Origin: Lagopus muta
Taxonomy: Eukaryota; Chordata; Aves; Galliformes; Phasianidae
Direction: 5' to 3'
Assembly: GCF_023343835.1 (NCBI RefSeq)
Contig: NC_064437.1
Span: forward strand, 56,928,972 to 56,992,971
Length of the DNA: 64,000 nt
The first letter of the stretch is position 1. Each line of letters opens with the position of its first letter. This document shows positions 22,860 through 34,731 of the stretch, piece by piece. Under the pieces are notes generated by a model, which was not told where the DNA came from, did no database searches, and worked only from the letters and a program-made list of their open reading frames with translations. The translations under genes were made by a program, and so were the position numbers.

Positions 22860-25800
22860 GCTTACACTGGGTTTTGAGCAGAGGGCATGAAATTCTGTAA
22901 GCTTTAATTAATCCACTGAACACCATCAGCTTATTCTCTACTGCAAATTCTGCCATCTGCTACCAGTCCATGCATTGATAATTAATGTCTGCTATAAGTT
23001 TGCTTCCCTGACATTATCTGATTAGGTAATTGGTCTATGGAACAACACGCGACATAATGCATTATTGCTCTATTATGTGTGATCTGTTTGAAAGCACTGA
23101 AGAATGCACTTACACTGTTTTGTTTTTATGACTCATACCTCAACCAATACCCATCAAGAACACGACAAAACACTTCACAGAAGTGGGAAAACAAACAAAA
23201 AATACGAAAATCATGTCAATAAACTTATGCATGAGTACTGTTTATTTCAGAATAATTTGTAAACAAGAATAAATACAAGCAAGAAAACACCCAAACCTAA
23301 CTCTCAAGAGGCATGCGTCAATTTCAACAGTGATCTATGGATGAGAAATGCCCCTTCAGAGAAGCACGGGGAAAAAAACATCTTGTCATCAAAACTCAGG
23401 GGACTCATAAATCAGTGGAAGATAAGGTTGGGAAAGAGAGAGAACAAGACAACATGCCATTCTTATTCACTTGTGTAAGATGCGGCTGCTCCTAAGGTTA
23501 CCTCTGAATGAAGCTTGGGAGTTGAGAGAAGAATATGCAGTAGAGGGGAACTGAAACTAAGCCAGAATTTCAGCACTGTTAGGTCTTGTGGCCACATTGC
23601 AGGCTCTCAACATTTGGCTGAGCAAAGGGTTTTTATACTTTCTCCATCTCTTGGCCTCAGGTGATTACAAAAGACTGATTTTTATTTAGCATGAGATTCC
23701 CCACCTGGGGCAGAGGAAAGGTTATCCTTGTGAGCCTGAGGCGTATGGAAACCACAACAAGCACAAACAGAGTCCAAGCTTAGTAGCCTGGAGACCTCAC
23801 ACATAATAACTGTTATTTCAAAACACAGAGGTCAGGCTTCATTGGACCAATTTCACATGCCAACAGAGTATCTGCATTTGAGCTGATTCTCCCCACTCCT
23901 TTTATAGTCAAGAGAATTCTGCCCCTTGTGTTGGCAACATATTTTCCACCACATGCATCTAGAATCATTTGGAAAATCTCTGCCAATTCAACTGCAGACT
24001 TAAGACTACATATCTTTCAGTTCAGTTTCAGTGGTGGATAATGCTTTCTTTATGGTACCAGTGCTTTTCTCTCAGCTCCTCCTAATGGGAAACACTCCAC
24101 AGTGCCTTTACTATAACATGAAAAAGAAAGACAGACCTCTTTTTAGTATTTGTTTTCTTTGGTAATTGAAGAGAAATAAGGAAGGTGAACTTAGCTTAAA
24201 TATCCACCTCTTTTCACCGGTTAAGTATTCTTCAGCAGTCCTGAATTTCTCAGTCCTGCTTTTATCTTCCTAAGTGATGCTGATTTTTGTACTCAACAAC
24301 TTTCCCTTCAAACTCAGACCCTTAGGCACCACTCTGCTTTTATTTGTTCCACCACAAATAGAGGATAAGCTATACAGCACTTGTCAGATTTGTTTGTTTA
24401 TTGCTTCAACCATAGAGGCACATGACATTCACCACTGTCCAGGATACATCTCTGGGATTTAGTAGTAGCTAAAACCATTCTGGTGTTGTCTAGAATAATC
24501 ACAACTTCAGTTGTTTTTAATGATCATGACCTGCTTTCACTTCTGCTCTCACTCATTTTTCTTCCTATCCTTTATCTTACCCCAACAGCAAATCTAGAGC
24601 TCTTCCATGCTTTACTCTTTCCCCTTCTGCTACTTGCTGGTAATGCATCCCCTTACTCCATGCACAAGCAGTAACTTCTCTAAATAGGCACTTTCAATAC
24701 TTTGTCTAATGGAAACATTCTCAGATCTCTGCCTAAATCTCTGCAAAATAAAGAAATCATGAAATGCAAACAGTGGGGTATGAAGTAGATTTGACTGAAT
24801 TATAGCCCTTGATCTCTTGGGTTGAATTTTCCCCTCCCTCTGCATCAAAAGTATAGGAATAGTCCTGGTATTTGGTAGGGCCAAAGTCCCCATGTTCCTC
24901 CAAAACTGGACAACAGCCCTTGGCCATGGAAGAATACATCAATGCAAGCACAGAGCTGTACTGAATATCCTCCCAGCACTCTTAAGAAGACTTTTCTGCT
25001 CCAGAAAATTTTTCTGTTATTTATGCCACGTCATGTCTAAAACCAAAGGCTGTCAAACTACAAATATTTTTTCCAAAAAGTCTTAACCTCTGATCTCCAT
25101 TACTCCTAATCAGGATGAAATCCCTCAGGATTTCTTCAAGCAAAAGAATTACAGGATGAAGGGGAAATCAGGTTTGGAAATCTGCTAAGAGTCTCCCATG
25201 GTTGCATTTCAGAGCTTCAGGTTTTCACTCTAGCTTATTTTACTGTATAGCCTTTCCAATCTTGTTTTGCTCCTCTATTTATATTAACCACTATGTTAAC
25301 ACAAACCCTGTTTCTGACATCACGTGGTGAGATGGCATACAAATTAAAGCAGTCCATTTTATTTTTGTGAGTATTAATGATAGCTGCTATTCACTATTAG
25401 CTCAACCACCTTCCTCTAACAAATCAGGGCATCTCCCCTTGCTGGGCTGAAATTGCTTGACACTTAGAACAAAATATCTGCTTCGTAGTTGAACTCTGGA
25501 AAGTATTGACATCATGTCACCTCAGCAATCTAATCTAAGTGAGGATTTAGAATGAGCCTTCAGGTAATCCATGAAGAGTTACAGAGACCTCATTTAGAGG
25601 TTTGGATAACCTCTCTTGGCTCTTTCAAGCAAATGATGAGATTCCATACTTGGGAATCTAAGATAGAGATCATAGAAAGAAAATTCGAGTGCACCAAATG
25701 TCAGACTAACTTCATAAAATACAAGATGTTCCATGGGGGAAGGCACATTTTAGTCATCAGCAAATGTCATTGGTAATTTCAAATAGAAAATAATATTTCA

Positions 25801-26493
25801 GTATTGCATACCACTGAATTATGATTTCAGTAGTAAAGCACTGCCTTTCAATGCTTTTTTTTTTTTTAATTTATTTCATAATCTATCTTTCAAATTGAAA
25901 AATTCATCAGAATGTACCTTTATATGAGCAACTTTATCATAGAAAAAAAAGACTTTTTAACATCTTTGTCCAATTAAACTGTATTTTAGCTTTACTTTCT
26001 TAATAACAATTTTCTAAACAGTTCTACTAAAAGAGAGAAGTTAGAGACAGGTTATACTACATTTTTTTTCCTCTCTCCTTTGTATTGGAGGCAGAAAAGT
26101 GGTGTTTTTTTTTTAAAACAGAAATAACAAGGCCTTTTACTGATCCTTTGTAGAAATCGTGATTACACAGTAAACTTGATGATTGCACAAATATCATAAT
26201 TTCTCTAAGTGTTTGAACAAAAAAATTCTGTCTTTTGTCCCATGTTCTTAGTTTATACTAATTTCTTCTTAAATTTTGATTTTTTTCCTCTTGCAAGAGT
26301 AATGACTGAATGAAGGAGTTACAATTCAACCTCTGCTTTCATGCCTAGTATTTCCCTTCTGTCATCTCACTTAGACTCTTCAAATCACTTTTACAGATGA
26401 TTAGCTCTATCCTTTTACTAGACATAGGATCTTAGGTAGAATTTATCCAGCCTGAATACACTCCGTAAGGAGCTAGTAAGCATATTGTTATCA

Positions 26494-26611
26494 ACATTTC
26501 TATCTGTATTACTACAGTGCCTAAGGCTCCACCTGGGGCCAGGGTCCTACATATGTCAGGCATTGTATACAGAGAAAGGTGCAATCCCCCTAAGATTGCT
26601 GCTTAGAGGAT
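26494..26611 (+). repeat. Possible very old amniote interspersed repeat
   Basis: The series ACTACAGTGCCTAAGGCTCC, CACCTGGGGCCAGGGTCCTA and GTCAGGCATTGTATACAGAG followed by GTGCAATCCCCCTAAGA resembles a repeat abundant in turtles and crocodilians. That repeat has CTAGAGGCCCC, GATCGGGGCCCCATTGTGCT, AGGCGCTGTACAAACAC and CAGTCCCTGCCC blocks in the same order and spacing. A decayed avian copy would fit an insertion predating the bird lineage. I recognise the pattern from memory and cannot name the family with certainty. Confidence 0.45.
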
Positions 26612-27000
26612 AGAGTTCTTATGTAATCAGGTACTGAAATTAATTTGGTGTTTTCACTACTGATATTTCACTGAGACTACAAGCGTTTTTCAGTGAGAAA
26701 GGTCACAAAGAAAGGCAAGATAACTCTACAAATAGAGTAGCTTTCTCCATACCTACTCCGTTGTAATTAAGATGTTGATTTGGGGGGAGGGAAAAACATA
26801 ACACTTGGGAATATTTTATTAATTATTTTTTCAGCTTGAGTGCACAAGGTTAAATGTAGCCTCAGGCAGCTTTCACTGATGTGACTCACATCTCCACAGT
26901 GTCAGAGCTCTTAGAGACGCTAACAGACTCATATTTTCTGAAGAACAAAACATCCTCTGGTGTATTAATTAAGCCCAAGCATACCCCACAGAGAAGCAAT

Positions 27001-27034
<34 letters not shown>

Positions 27035-27220
27035 CAAGTACAGTAAGTTAAATGTCTATAATAACTGTGGTTTGATGACTGTTGAGTGTGAAATCCCTCA
27101 TTTATCCACAGAACATGGACAGCAAGGATCAGAGCTTAGTGTTTACCCACCACGACCATGCCTACAGTGTGCACAGGTGCTGGTCTTGACACTAGGTCAG
27201 CACTGGCCTCTCCCATACGA
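26612..27220. other. AT-rich DNA with a poly-A tract
   Basis: Contains a GGGGGGAGGG run near 26781 and the A29 tract listed separately at 27003-27031. No exon or transposon is recognised. Confidence 0.4.
27003..27031. repeat. Poly-A tract (A29)
   Basis: There are twenty-nine consecutive A residues. The sequence before it (26860-27002) shows no recognisable mRNA-derived body. Confidence 0.95.
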
Positions 27221-27333
27221 ACCATAGAATAGCTTAGGCTGGAAGGGAGCTCAAAGATCATTGAGTTCCAACCCCCTGCCATGGGCAGCGTTGCCAACCA
27301 CTAAACCAGGCACCAGATCAGGTTGCCCCACAG
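27221..27333 (-). mobile_element. CR1 LINE 3' end
   Basis: This is a minus-strand CR1 tail. The plus strand reads ACCATAGAATAGCTTAGGCT, GGAAGGGAGCTCAAAGATCA, TTGAGTTCCAACCCCCTGCC and ATGGGCAGCGTTGCCAACCA, then CCAGATCAGGTTGCCC. Only one terminal octamer survives (CATAGAAT). It contains 3' UTR only and no ORF2. Confidence 0.9.
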
Positions 27334-30300
27334 ATATGAAAAACAGCCAGCAGGTGACTTTCTTACTTCCAATCATAGCAGTGTTTTATATTAATTTTCA
27401 TACATATCCAAGCGTGAGTTAGGAGCATTTATAAACATTACTGGAACGTGTTTACAGAAAAAAAGAATTACAGCTACCTGTCATAAGAATTGCACCTATT
27501 ATTTTTTTCAATGCTTGCTTAGCACATAAATATATTTCCCTTGCACAAACATAATAAAATAATAATTTAAAAAAAAAAAAAAGCTAGATCCACAACCAGA
27601 AAGCCACAGCTCAAAACAGTTTATGCTTTCATGAAGGATTGCTGCTAAAGTGCCTCAGAAAAGCTGTAGTTCAGTTTCTGCTCATCTCTTCCTTCAGTCT
27701 ACTCCCAGAGCTCCCCTAGCTATTGCGTGACCCCACTGCATACATGTGAGTTTTCTCAGTACTGTCCTGGGCCTCTTGGAGGGTAGAAAACAGGGTGTAG
27801 TGGTGGATTCAGTCCACCCAGGAAAATTGTGTAAGGGGAAACAAATATTTCTGGCTGCTGAAAAACACCATCATCTCTGCCAAGTTTCTGTTCGGAGGCT
27901 CACAAGCTGATATAATTCTAAAATCAGGTGCCGCAGCAAATGGACACATCTAGAAAACGTCTGTTGAACAAAACAGGAATAAAAAGATGTGTCAAAAATG
28001 AATTTTCATCAAATCCTTCATAGGAAAAATGTCTTTTTGAGAATTTCTGAAGAGACCTACAGAAAGAACAGTTGACAGCAGTTTTGTCCCCTCTGTAATC
28101 TTACATTCTTTTGGAGTTCAATGAAAAGCACATTGTTTTTGATATTTTGAAGATTTTAATTTAGAAATTTATAATTTTCCAGATTTGTTTTGCACTGAAT
28201 TATAAAGTTCCCTTTCTCCAGTGCAAAATTAGACACTGTTGGAGAGGTTTGGAAATCAGACTTGGCATTTTTTATCAACTTACATTTCAAAAGCTGAAGA
28301 AATTCTGAAAAGTTGCAGAGAGATTAAAAAAGAAAAGCAAGAAATGAAATCTAAACTTGTATGGATTGTATGAATATTTATTAAATAGCATTTCTTCTGA
28401 GAGACTGACATTCTTAAAGATTGATATTGTGAAGGACAAGGACAACAAAATCTGACACGTCAGAAAGACCTCTCAGATTCCTTGGGTGGTTAGCTCTGCA
28501 GTGGGTTGACAGCTCACAGGGTTCAATTTAATGTGGCAGAAAGAGGCATATTATGAGATCAAGAACACAGATCTCTACCAGCACCAACAGCTAAGTGCAG
28601 TTTCACTGAGATTCCGCAGGCAAAAATAATAACGTTTGGGAACTCAGATGGAAAAAGCTGAAAATATCAAGAAATTCTTCTTCCCACAGACTCGTTTCAC
28701 TCAATTCATTGATCATGTGAGTGCTTGGGCCCAAGTTTTGTCCAGATTCTGAATAATCTGCCTTTTGATCAGACCACATAGCAAAGTTCTTATGCCCTTG
28801 GGTTCAGTGCCTCACGGCACAAACAGATTTGCCTCAGAATTGGAGCCCTACACACTACTTGGTAACAATTTTCCAAGCCTCAATGATCCAAAGGGTAGTT
28901 TTTGCTATGATATCTAAAACTTCTACTGGAGTATGCAGTCATCCTGATTGACAAGCAAACTACACAGATTTAGGTTATGCTGAATGGTTTAATGTTTAAA
29001 TTATATGGTGAGATTACTTTTTGCAAGTGGAATAGCATAGCAAGAAAGTTTAAAAGAATTCCTTTACCATATACTATTACAAATCTCACATTTTTGCAGC
29101 CAAAAGGGTCAGACCCTCAGCGTAATTTGCTCAGATATTTGAAACAGTTGCTTCACTTCCAATAATAACCAAACCTGCTATCAGCATTACATAAGTTTTG
29201 TAAAATAGATGCACATGCAATGATGTAATTCAGAATGATACAGGTGAAAAAATGCAACTTTGGAGAAATTCGAATGGATGTAGAGTAGTATAAAAATCAT
29301 ACATATCTGTAAAATTTCAAGAGGTGGGATCCTAAAGGAAATGTCTTCTCATCCGCTATGTCTTTGTAGCGTCAAACCCAACCCGGCTCTTTCACACTCT
29401 TCCTAGCAGCTCCCTCAAGTGGCCATAGAAAAGAGCTATCACTGCAACACGCAACAGAACTACCCGCAAGTGTCACGAGTGGCTTTTGGCTCTTAGAGCT
29501 CTCCTTTCCATCCCATTTACATCGTTAGGAACATCAGAAACCCATTTTGAGATATATCAGGTGCAAGTTCAGGGTGATGTGGCCAATTGCAGTAAAGAAG
29601 TACAGAACACAAGTAGGAAGGACAGGAGAATATGAATCCGAAAACATTGAATTTTGCTAGTTGTTTAAAATGTTTGCTAAAGGCTATGAATAGATTTATC
29701 TCCCCCCCCCCCCCCCCAAGCACAGGCTTTTTGGAGTGAATTAGTTCAGGATGTTTGCTGGCCTCCATTCAAAGCTCATTTCTCATGTTTTTTAAAAAAA
29801 CCCATCTCCTTCACAAAAGCAAGCCAGGCTCCAAATAAACAAGAGTGCAGTCAGGCAGTTTTCCCAAGGCATGCAGGGAGTCACGACTCAGAGGAGCTCT
29901 CGTTGGTGTGACACTGCTAAAGCCTCCCAGTGAGAGATAGCAGAGGTCTTCAGATCTCAGTTGAGGTGTGAGGAAAGCCAAACTTTTGCATTTTGCATTG
30001 TCTCCTTCAATTCTGCCTCACCCACAGGACAAGGATTTGATTCTTACCTCACCTCTTATGTAGATCTTCCCTGGGGATGTTGGAGATGGTTACTTTGCTC
30101 CTGCAAAAGCCCCCAGTTTTTCTGTTATGTTTTCAAATATGCTGTATTACTGCTCTTCCAGCCAATAAACAATAATTAATCTGCAGTTCAAAAGACTGAT
30201 TTGTGGAGGGGAAAGACTGAAAATCTGAAGCCCTGGGAAATACAGCATTTTTTTTGTTTTGTTTTTTAACTAGAATATATTTTACACACAGTGATTATCC

Positions 30301-30399
30301 TTGCTTATTAAAGGAAAAGAAACTATGACAGTTTGACAGTTTCTACATGTAAAATATTCGATTTGCCATCAGGAAGCACAGATTCCCCCATAGTTTTGC
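27334..30399. other. AT-rich DNA with homopolymers, no gene seen
   Basis: Contains A14 at 27569-27582 and the C16 tract at 29702-29717. A short GC-richer patch at 29350-29510 is not a repeat I know. Frames such as 29961-30179 plus have no recognisable product. Confidence 0.4.
29702..29717. repeat. Poly-C tract (C16)
   Basis: Sixteen consecutive C residues (G16 on the minus strand) in otherwise AT-rich DNA. A run of this length can form G-quadruplex or i-motif structures and is prone to length error in sequencing. Confidence 0.95.
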
Positions 30400-30440
30400 T
30401 TTTTTTTTTTTTTTTTTTTTTTTTTGTTTTGTTTTGTTTT
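30400..30440. repeat. Poly-T tract followed by (GTTTT)3
   Basis: T26 at 30400-30425 is followed by three GTTTT units. On the minus strand this is (AAAAC)n followed by poly-A. Confidence 0.95.
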
Positions 30441-30975
30441 AAACTATTTCAAGTAGAGTCCTTTCTCCTTCTAAGTGAATTTCAGTTAATCTAGTTCACC
30501 CAGTGACTATTTTTTCCTGATGTACAATAAGGGAAAGCTCTGCATTATCATGAGTAGATTGCCTCAGGTTCCTAAACCAACTCGCATTGAGTTTGAGCCA
30601 GTGGCTTTCAGCATTACCTAACTTGTAAACACCTTAAAATTTTCCAAAAGCAATACATCCTCTTTCCTTCTCTAGAGGCAAATTTAGTACCTAAACAAAA
30701 GGCTTTTCTCAGCTGTGTTACACAGATTCCTTTATTCACACACAGAAACACTCTGCTATGCATTGCTGGTAGTCTGTAGCACCAACATATCTCTGTTCTG
30801 CAAAAATGAACTCCTGGTCTTCAGTCCTTGAAAAATACACTCCTTCTATTACTTCTATACAATTAATAAATGTACAGTTAGAAGAATGGAGTGGTTAGGA
30901 TGGTTATTTTACAGGTTTACTATTAGAAAAATTAATATAGTGGAAAGAGACAATCAAAAACAAAATGCTCACCTG
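30441..30975. other. AT-rich DNA, nothing recognised
   Basis: No exon or transposon is supported. It is AT-rich up to the sharp composition change at about 30976. Confidence 0.4.
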
Positions 30976-31198
30976 TGTCATAGGCTCACAGTAGAAAACT
31001 CCAAAAGGAGGAATCTCCAGAAAAAGATCCCTCCTCAGTGGCAGTCAGCCCTTAAATGGGGTCTAGGAGAGGTGCAGCCAGGCTCCACCCCTTCCGGTCA
31101 CACAGCTGAATTGCCTTCCCCTGCGCTCTCACAGCTGAGTCAGTCCTTGCTTCAGGTGATCAATCAGTGGTTCAGGCTGTGACTCGACTTCCAGTACA
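30976..31198. repeat. GC-richer block, possible solo LTR
   Basis: This 223-bp block differs sharply in composition from its AT-rich surroundings. It starts TGTCATAGGCTCACAGTAG and ends CTTCCAGTACA, so it has the TG...CA termini of a retroviral-type LTR, and it contains two CACAGCTGA motifs about 36 bp apart. The five bases on each side (ACCTG and CTCCT) do not match, so no target-site duplication supports the limits. The texture resembles avian ERVL-type LTRs, but this is an inference. No internal retroviral sequence is present. A 98-codon frame at 30886-31182 runs across it and is probably chance. Confidence 0.35.
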
Positions 31199-34100
31199 CT
31201 CCTGAAACATGGATTTATTGCATTTTCCAGCCTCAAAACCTGATTATGGCACCACTAACCTGTTAGACCAATGGAACTGACAGGTCTGCACAAGTGTAAC
31301 ACCGGAAGCAAATTAATCCCTTTGTCCTTGTCAAATCTATTTTCAGAGCAACCAGAAGTTAGGCTGAATTAGCAACTTCAGACCAGGACGGCAGTTCACA
31401 GATACTAATCAGATACTGAATCTATTTGACAGATTTTTTTGTGTAATGGGAGACATAATCACAGAGCTCAAATTTATCAACCATTCCACCTTTAGACTTC
31501 ATTTACTTACTAGTTTTCTTGTATAATATTGTGCATTATTCTCTCTAGCCCTGTTCGTGTGGCAGGATATGAATAGCGTATCTTTATAACTAGACACTGC
31601 TTGCTCATCCAGCATAGCACTGAGCTATGAATTTTTGAAAATCTTTGACCATTACATATGATCCTCACCAAAGGGAGAAACAAAACACCCTTTTTTCATT
31701 TTCTCACTCATGGCCAACAAAGCACTCAGCCACGTGCTCTCATTTCCCCCTTGACTGGGGGTCTGCCTCCTGGATAGCGCATGGCTGCACCAGGGAAGGT
31801 ACATTATCCAGCACCACTGTAAGTCAATCAAAGAGAGGTACTTAAATGTTGATTTAGACAACTGGAATATGACAATTGTTTCGTGGAATGGAAATATCCT
31901 TAATGCGATTATCCTATAGAAATCCAGAGGCTAATGAGCTCAGAGACTCTATTCATAATGGAGGGACATAGTAGGCAACAGGATTGCCTCAAAGCATGTG
32001 ACGTTATAATAGAAAATTGCTTCATATACGGCATTTCTTATGTTCTCTGATCATCACATTTTAGAAAGTGAAGCATTTGATGAAAACCACTGGACTACAA
32101 ATTGGTGCCAACAACATCTAGCTTTCTACTTCCACAGTACGACCTGCTCATTATGTCCCATTAAAAGGGTAAAGATGATGGATTTATTTTTGTATCAGCT
32201 ATACTCTTTGATTTTTTATTATGTCTACTTTGCTAGCGAAATAGACTCACACTGAAAAATCCAAGAACTCTTTTCAGTTTCTAATCTGTGAATGGCAGGA
32301 CCTTCATTTTCTTCATATTTCATTAATACTAAAAAATGACAGAAAAATTAATTTTGCTTACTAAATATGATTTTTTACTTTGGCCTTCAAATTATCCCAA
32401 TGTAAACCACTACATTTGAGCACTTCTAAATCTGGTAGTCTGAATTCATATTGAAATCAATACTTAATCCTTGTCAATAGCCCAAATCCATTTTCTAGGT
32501 GAACTAAAATCACTGTTTTTCTATCTTTGTGATTTGCATGCATCACTCACTGAGTAATCATAGTTCTGGTTCACATGCACAATTCTGTATCTCTTGCACT
32601 GGTATTTATTAACACACTCATGCTTTGTGTTCATGTGCCTAATGCACGATATAGACTATGAGAAAAATGCTGAGGAGCTAACTAGTAGTTTTCTGAGTCC
32701 TCAAATTAAAGACTATTTCTAAGGTATATCCTCTCCTCAGCATCTTGTCAAAGGAAAGAAAAGCAAGAACAGAGGGGAGAGAAAGCACCTTCTAGGGCTC
32801 CTGAAGCTTTTAATTGAATCAGTGATTCAGGAAATCTCATTCTCTCTTCTGCTTGCTCTGAAATGAAGGAGAGACAATGAGCAGACTTCCATCAGTCAAA
32901 CAGATGCTCTCTGCACGCAGACATTTTTCTGTATATTGGTAGCTTCGATATCACAATTAACTTTGTATGATCTGATGCTAAAGGCACTAAATGCCTTTCC
33001 TGCAAAAAACTGAAAATATTCACTTAAGCAAAAATGTCTCCTATTTAATCAGTCTTATATCAATACTTATCATGAGACTGCACTGGCAGTAAGCTTTTAA
33101 TTGATCAAATAAGTATATTTTCAAGTTGTCAAAATTATTTGCATTACATGCCAGCTTAGACTGAGCAATAAAGCTTCTGTACTAGCACACTGTGTGCCTA
33201 GTTTGATTAATGGTACAGTTCAACTTCGTATGTCTTCCTGTAATATGATTAAGAGGAATAGGCTATTAGATACAGTTCAGAATGAAGATAAATGCACCTT
33301 TTTAGTGCAACTTCAAGTCTTAGAATAATTGTTTATTTAAAAGGCATGGGGGAAAAAATGCTCTTCAGATAGCTCTGCAGATGCTGCATATTGGTCTAAA
33401 TCTGTACTTAGGCTGATTTACATCATAACAGGACATGGCTTAATTTTTCATACTTGCAGTAGAAACCAATGCTAACTTTCTTTTTCCTTTACATCTCTGT
33501 AAATAAGATGCAGCTCCATCAATGCAAAGAAATTAATGCTTTTGTGCTTCACAGTGCAAAGCCTTTATAACGCTCCATAATAAAGCTGAACAATACATTC
33601 TGCTAAATTTATCTTCCTTGTAATTTCCATCCACTTACTCTTCACAAAGTAGAAGTTTATATTTATACTGTTAAAATACATATGCTTTATATATACAAAT
33701 GGGAACATGGCAAGATATTTGCAAAAAGATGTAGCAGATCTGCTCTTCTAGACCATGAAATAATTCCCTGGGAGAGAAAGTAGGGAGGTACTGTTTCAAA
33801 AAAAAAAAAAAAAACAACAAACATACATAGGTGGATAGTTGAATTTGCTGGGAAACAGCTTTAACTGATATAACAGTAAAAGCATTCTTGATCTCAAACA
33901 CTATGCCTGTTGTATATCTGTGACCAGGGTTAAGAGGAGTTCAGTGGAGGCGAATTTAGTTTACAACTCCTATTTGGGAAACAAGATTCTTCATTTCAGC
34001 CCCTGGTCTGCTGGCTGCAGTATCCCATGGTTAATCCAAGTGGGATTGTTATCACTGCTACTCATTATCATTAAGGATACACCAGGATGTGCTTTGTCCC

Positions 34101-34537
34101 AAGCACTTAACATGCCATGGAATAGTGAAATTAGCAAATCCAAGAACACAGTGTTCAGGTGGTTTTTCCTCTGCTGTTGGTTTCGAAAATATTTTTGTAA
34201 ATGTAGCCACAAATTTAATTTTCAAAACTGCAGGAAGGTACTAATAGCAATAGTACACTCATAGTCTTTAAATAGGTTTTCCGGATTGTTATCCTGCAGC
34301 ATAGGTTATATATAGTGACATGAAAATGTGGATTCTTTATGTTGATTTTGAATAACTACAAGACATGTTTCTGATTTGAGAGTTAATGGAGAAGTATCTT
34401 CTGCACTGCTGGTAATGAATGCAAAGTAGCTGGGGGAGTTTTGGCATTTTCACTTCATAAGATTTTTTGCCAAAATTTTAAATGCATGTATCTGAAAACT
34501 CTTTTGCAGTATTTTTAAAATATTTAAAATGCAGCTT
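31199..34537. other. AT-rich DNA, possible conserved noncoding stretch
   Basis: No exon or transposon is recognised. 32920-33430 is repeat-free with motifs such as TTTTAATTGATC and TTTGATTAATGG, and may be a conserved noncoding element. A17 lies at 33798-33814. The 114-codon plus-strand frame at 33920-34264 has no domain I recognise and is read as fortuitous. Confidence 0.35.
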
Positions 34538-34731
34538 AGAATCTAGAATCATTAAGGTTGGAAAAGACCTCTACGATCACCCAGTCCTGCTGTCAGCCCA
34601 TCACCCCCATGGCCAATAACCACATCCCTCACTGCCGCATCTCCACAGTTCTGCAGAGGTAGTGACACCATGACCTCACTGGGCAGACTATGCCAGTGCC
34701 AGGGAGCTTTTTCCTAATATCCAGCCTAAGC
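34538..34731 (-). mobile_element. CR1 LINE 3' end including ORF2 C-terminus
   Basis: This is a minus-strand CR1 fragment. The plus strand reads AGAATCTAGAATCATTAAGG, GTTGGAAAAGACCTCTACGA, TCACCCAGTCCTGCTGTCAG, CCAATAACCACATCCCTCAC, TGGGCAGACTATGCCAGTGC and TTTTTCCTAATATCCAGCCT. These blocks are the reverse complement of the CR1 3' UTR and the last part of ORF2. It resembles the type with a long 3' UTR ending in a TTCCAACCTTAATGATTC-like tail. 5' truncated and decayed. Confidence 0.88.

Larger units (their letters stand above)
19324..26480. other. Long transposon-poor AT-rich region
   Basis: About 7 kb without a CR1 piece or supported exon. Two sub-stretches look like candidate conserved noncoding elements from their many homeodomain-like cores: 20460-20860 (CTCAATTACCAATAAGTGAT and the inverted repeat listed separately) and 22890-23110 (TTTAATTAATCC, GATAATTAATG, GGTAATTGG). 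An (AAAT)n run lies at 22826-22859 and T13 at 25855-25867. The 117-codon plus-strand frame at 21930-22283 crosses a T-rich run and has no domain I know. Confidence 0.4.

Noticed and set aside
25552..25776. Possible zinc-finger-like CTKCQ...H pattern
   Set aside because: Only one Cys pair with wrong spacing to the His residues for C2H2 or CCHC; no neighbouring fingers.
26860..27031. Retropseudogene ending in the A29 tract
   Set aside because: No protein similarity in any frame upstream of the tract, no polyadenylation signal in the usual place and no target-site duplication seen.
33920..34264. 114-codon plus-strand frame
   Set aside because: No domain, no coding-like composition, and an opposite-strand frame of similar length overlaps it.
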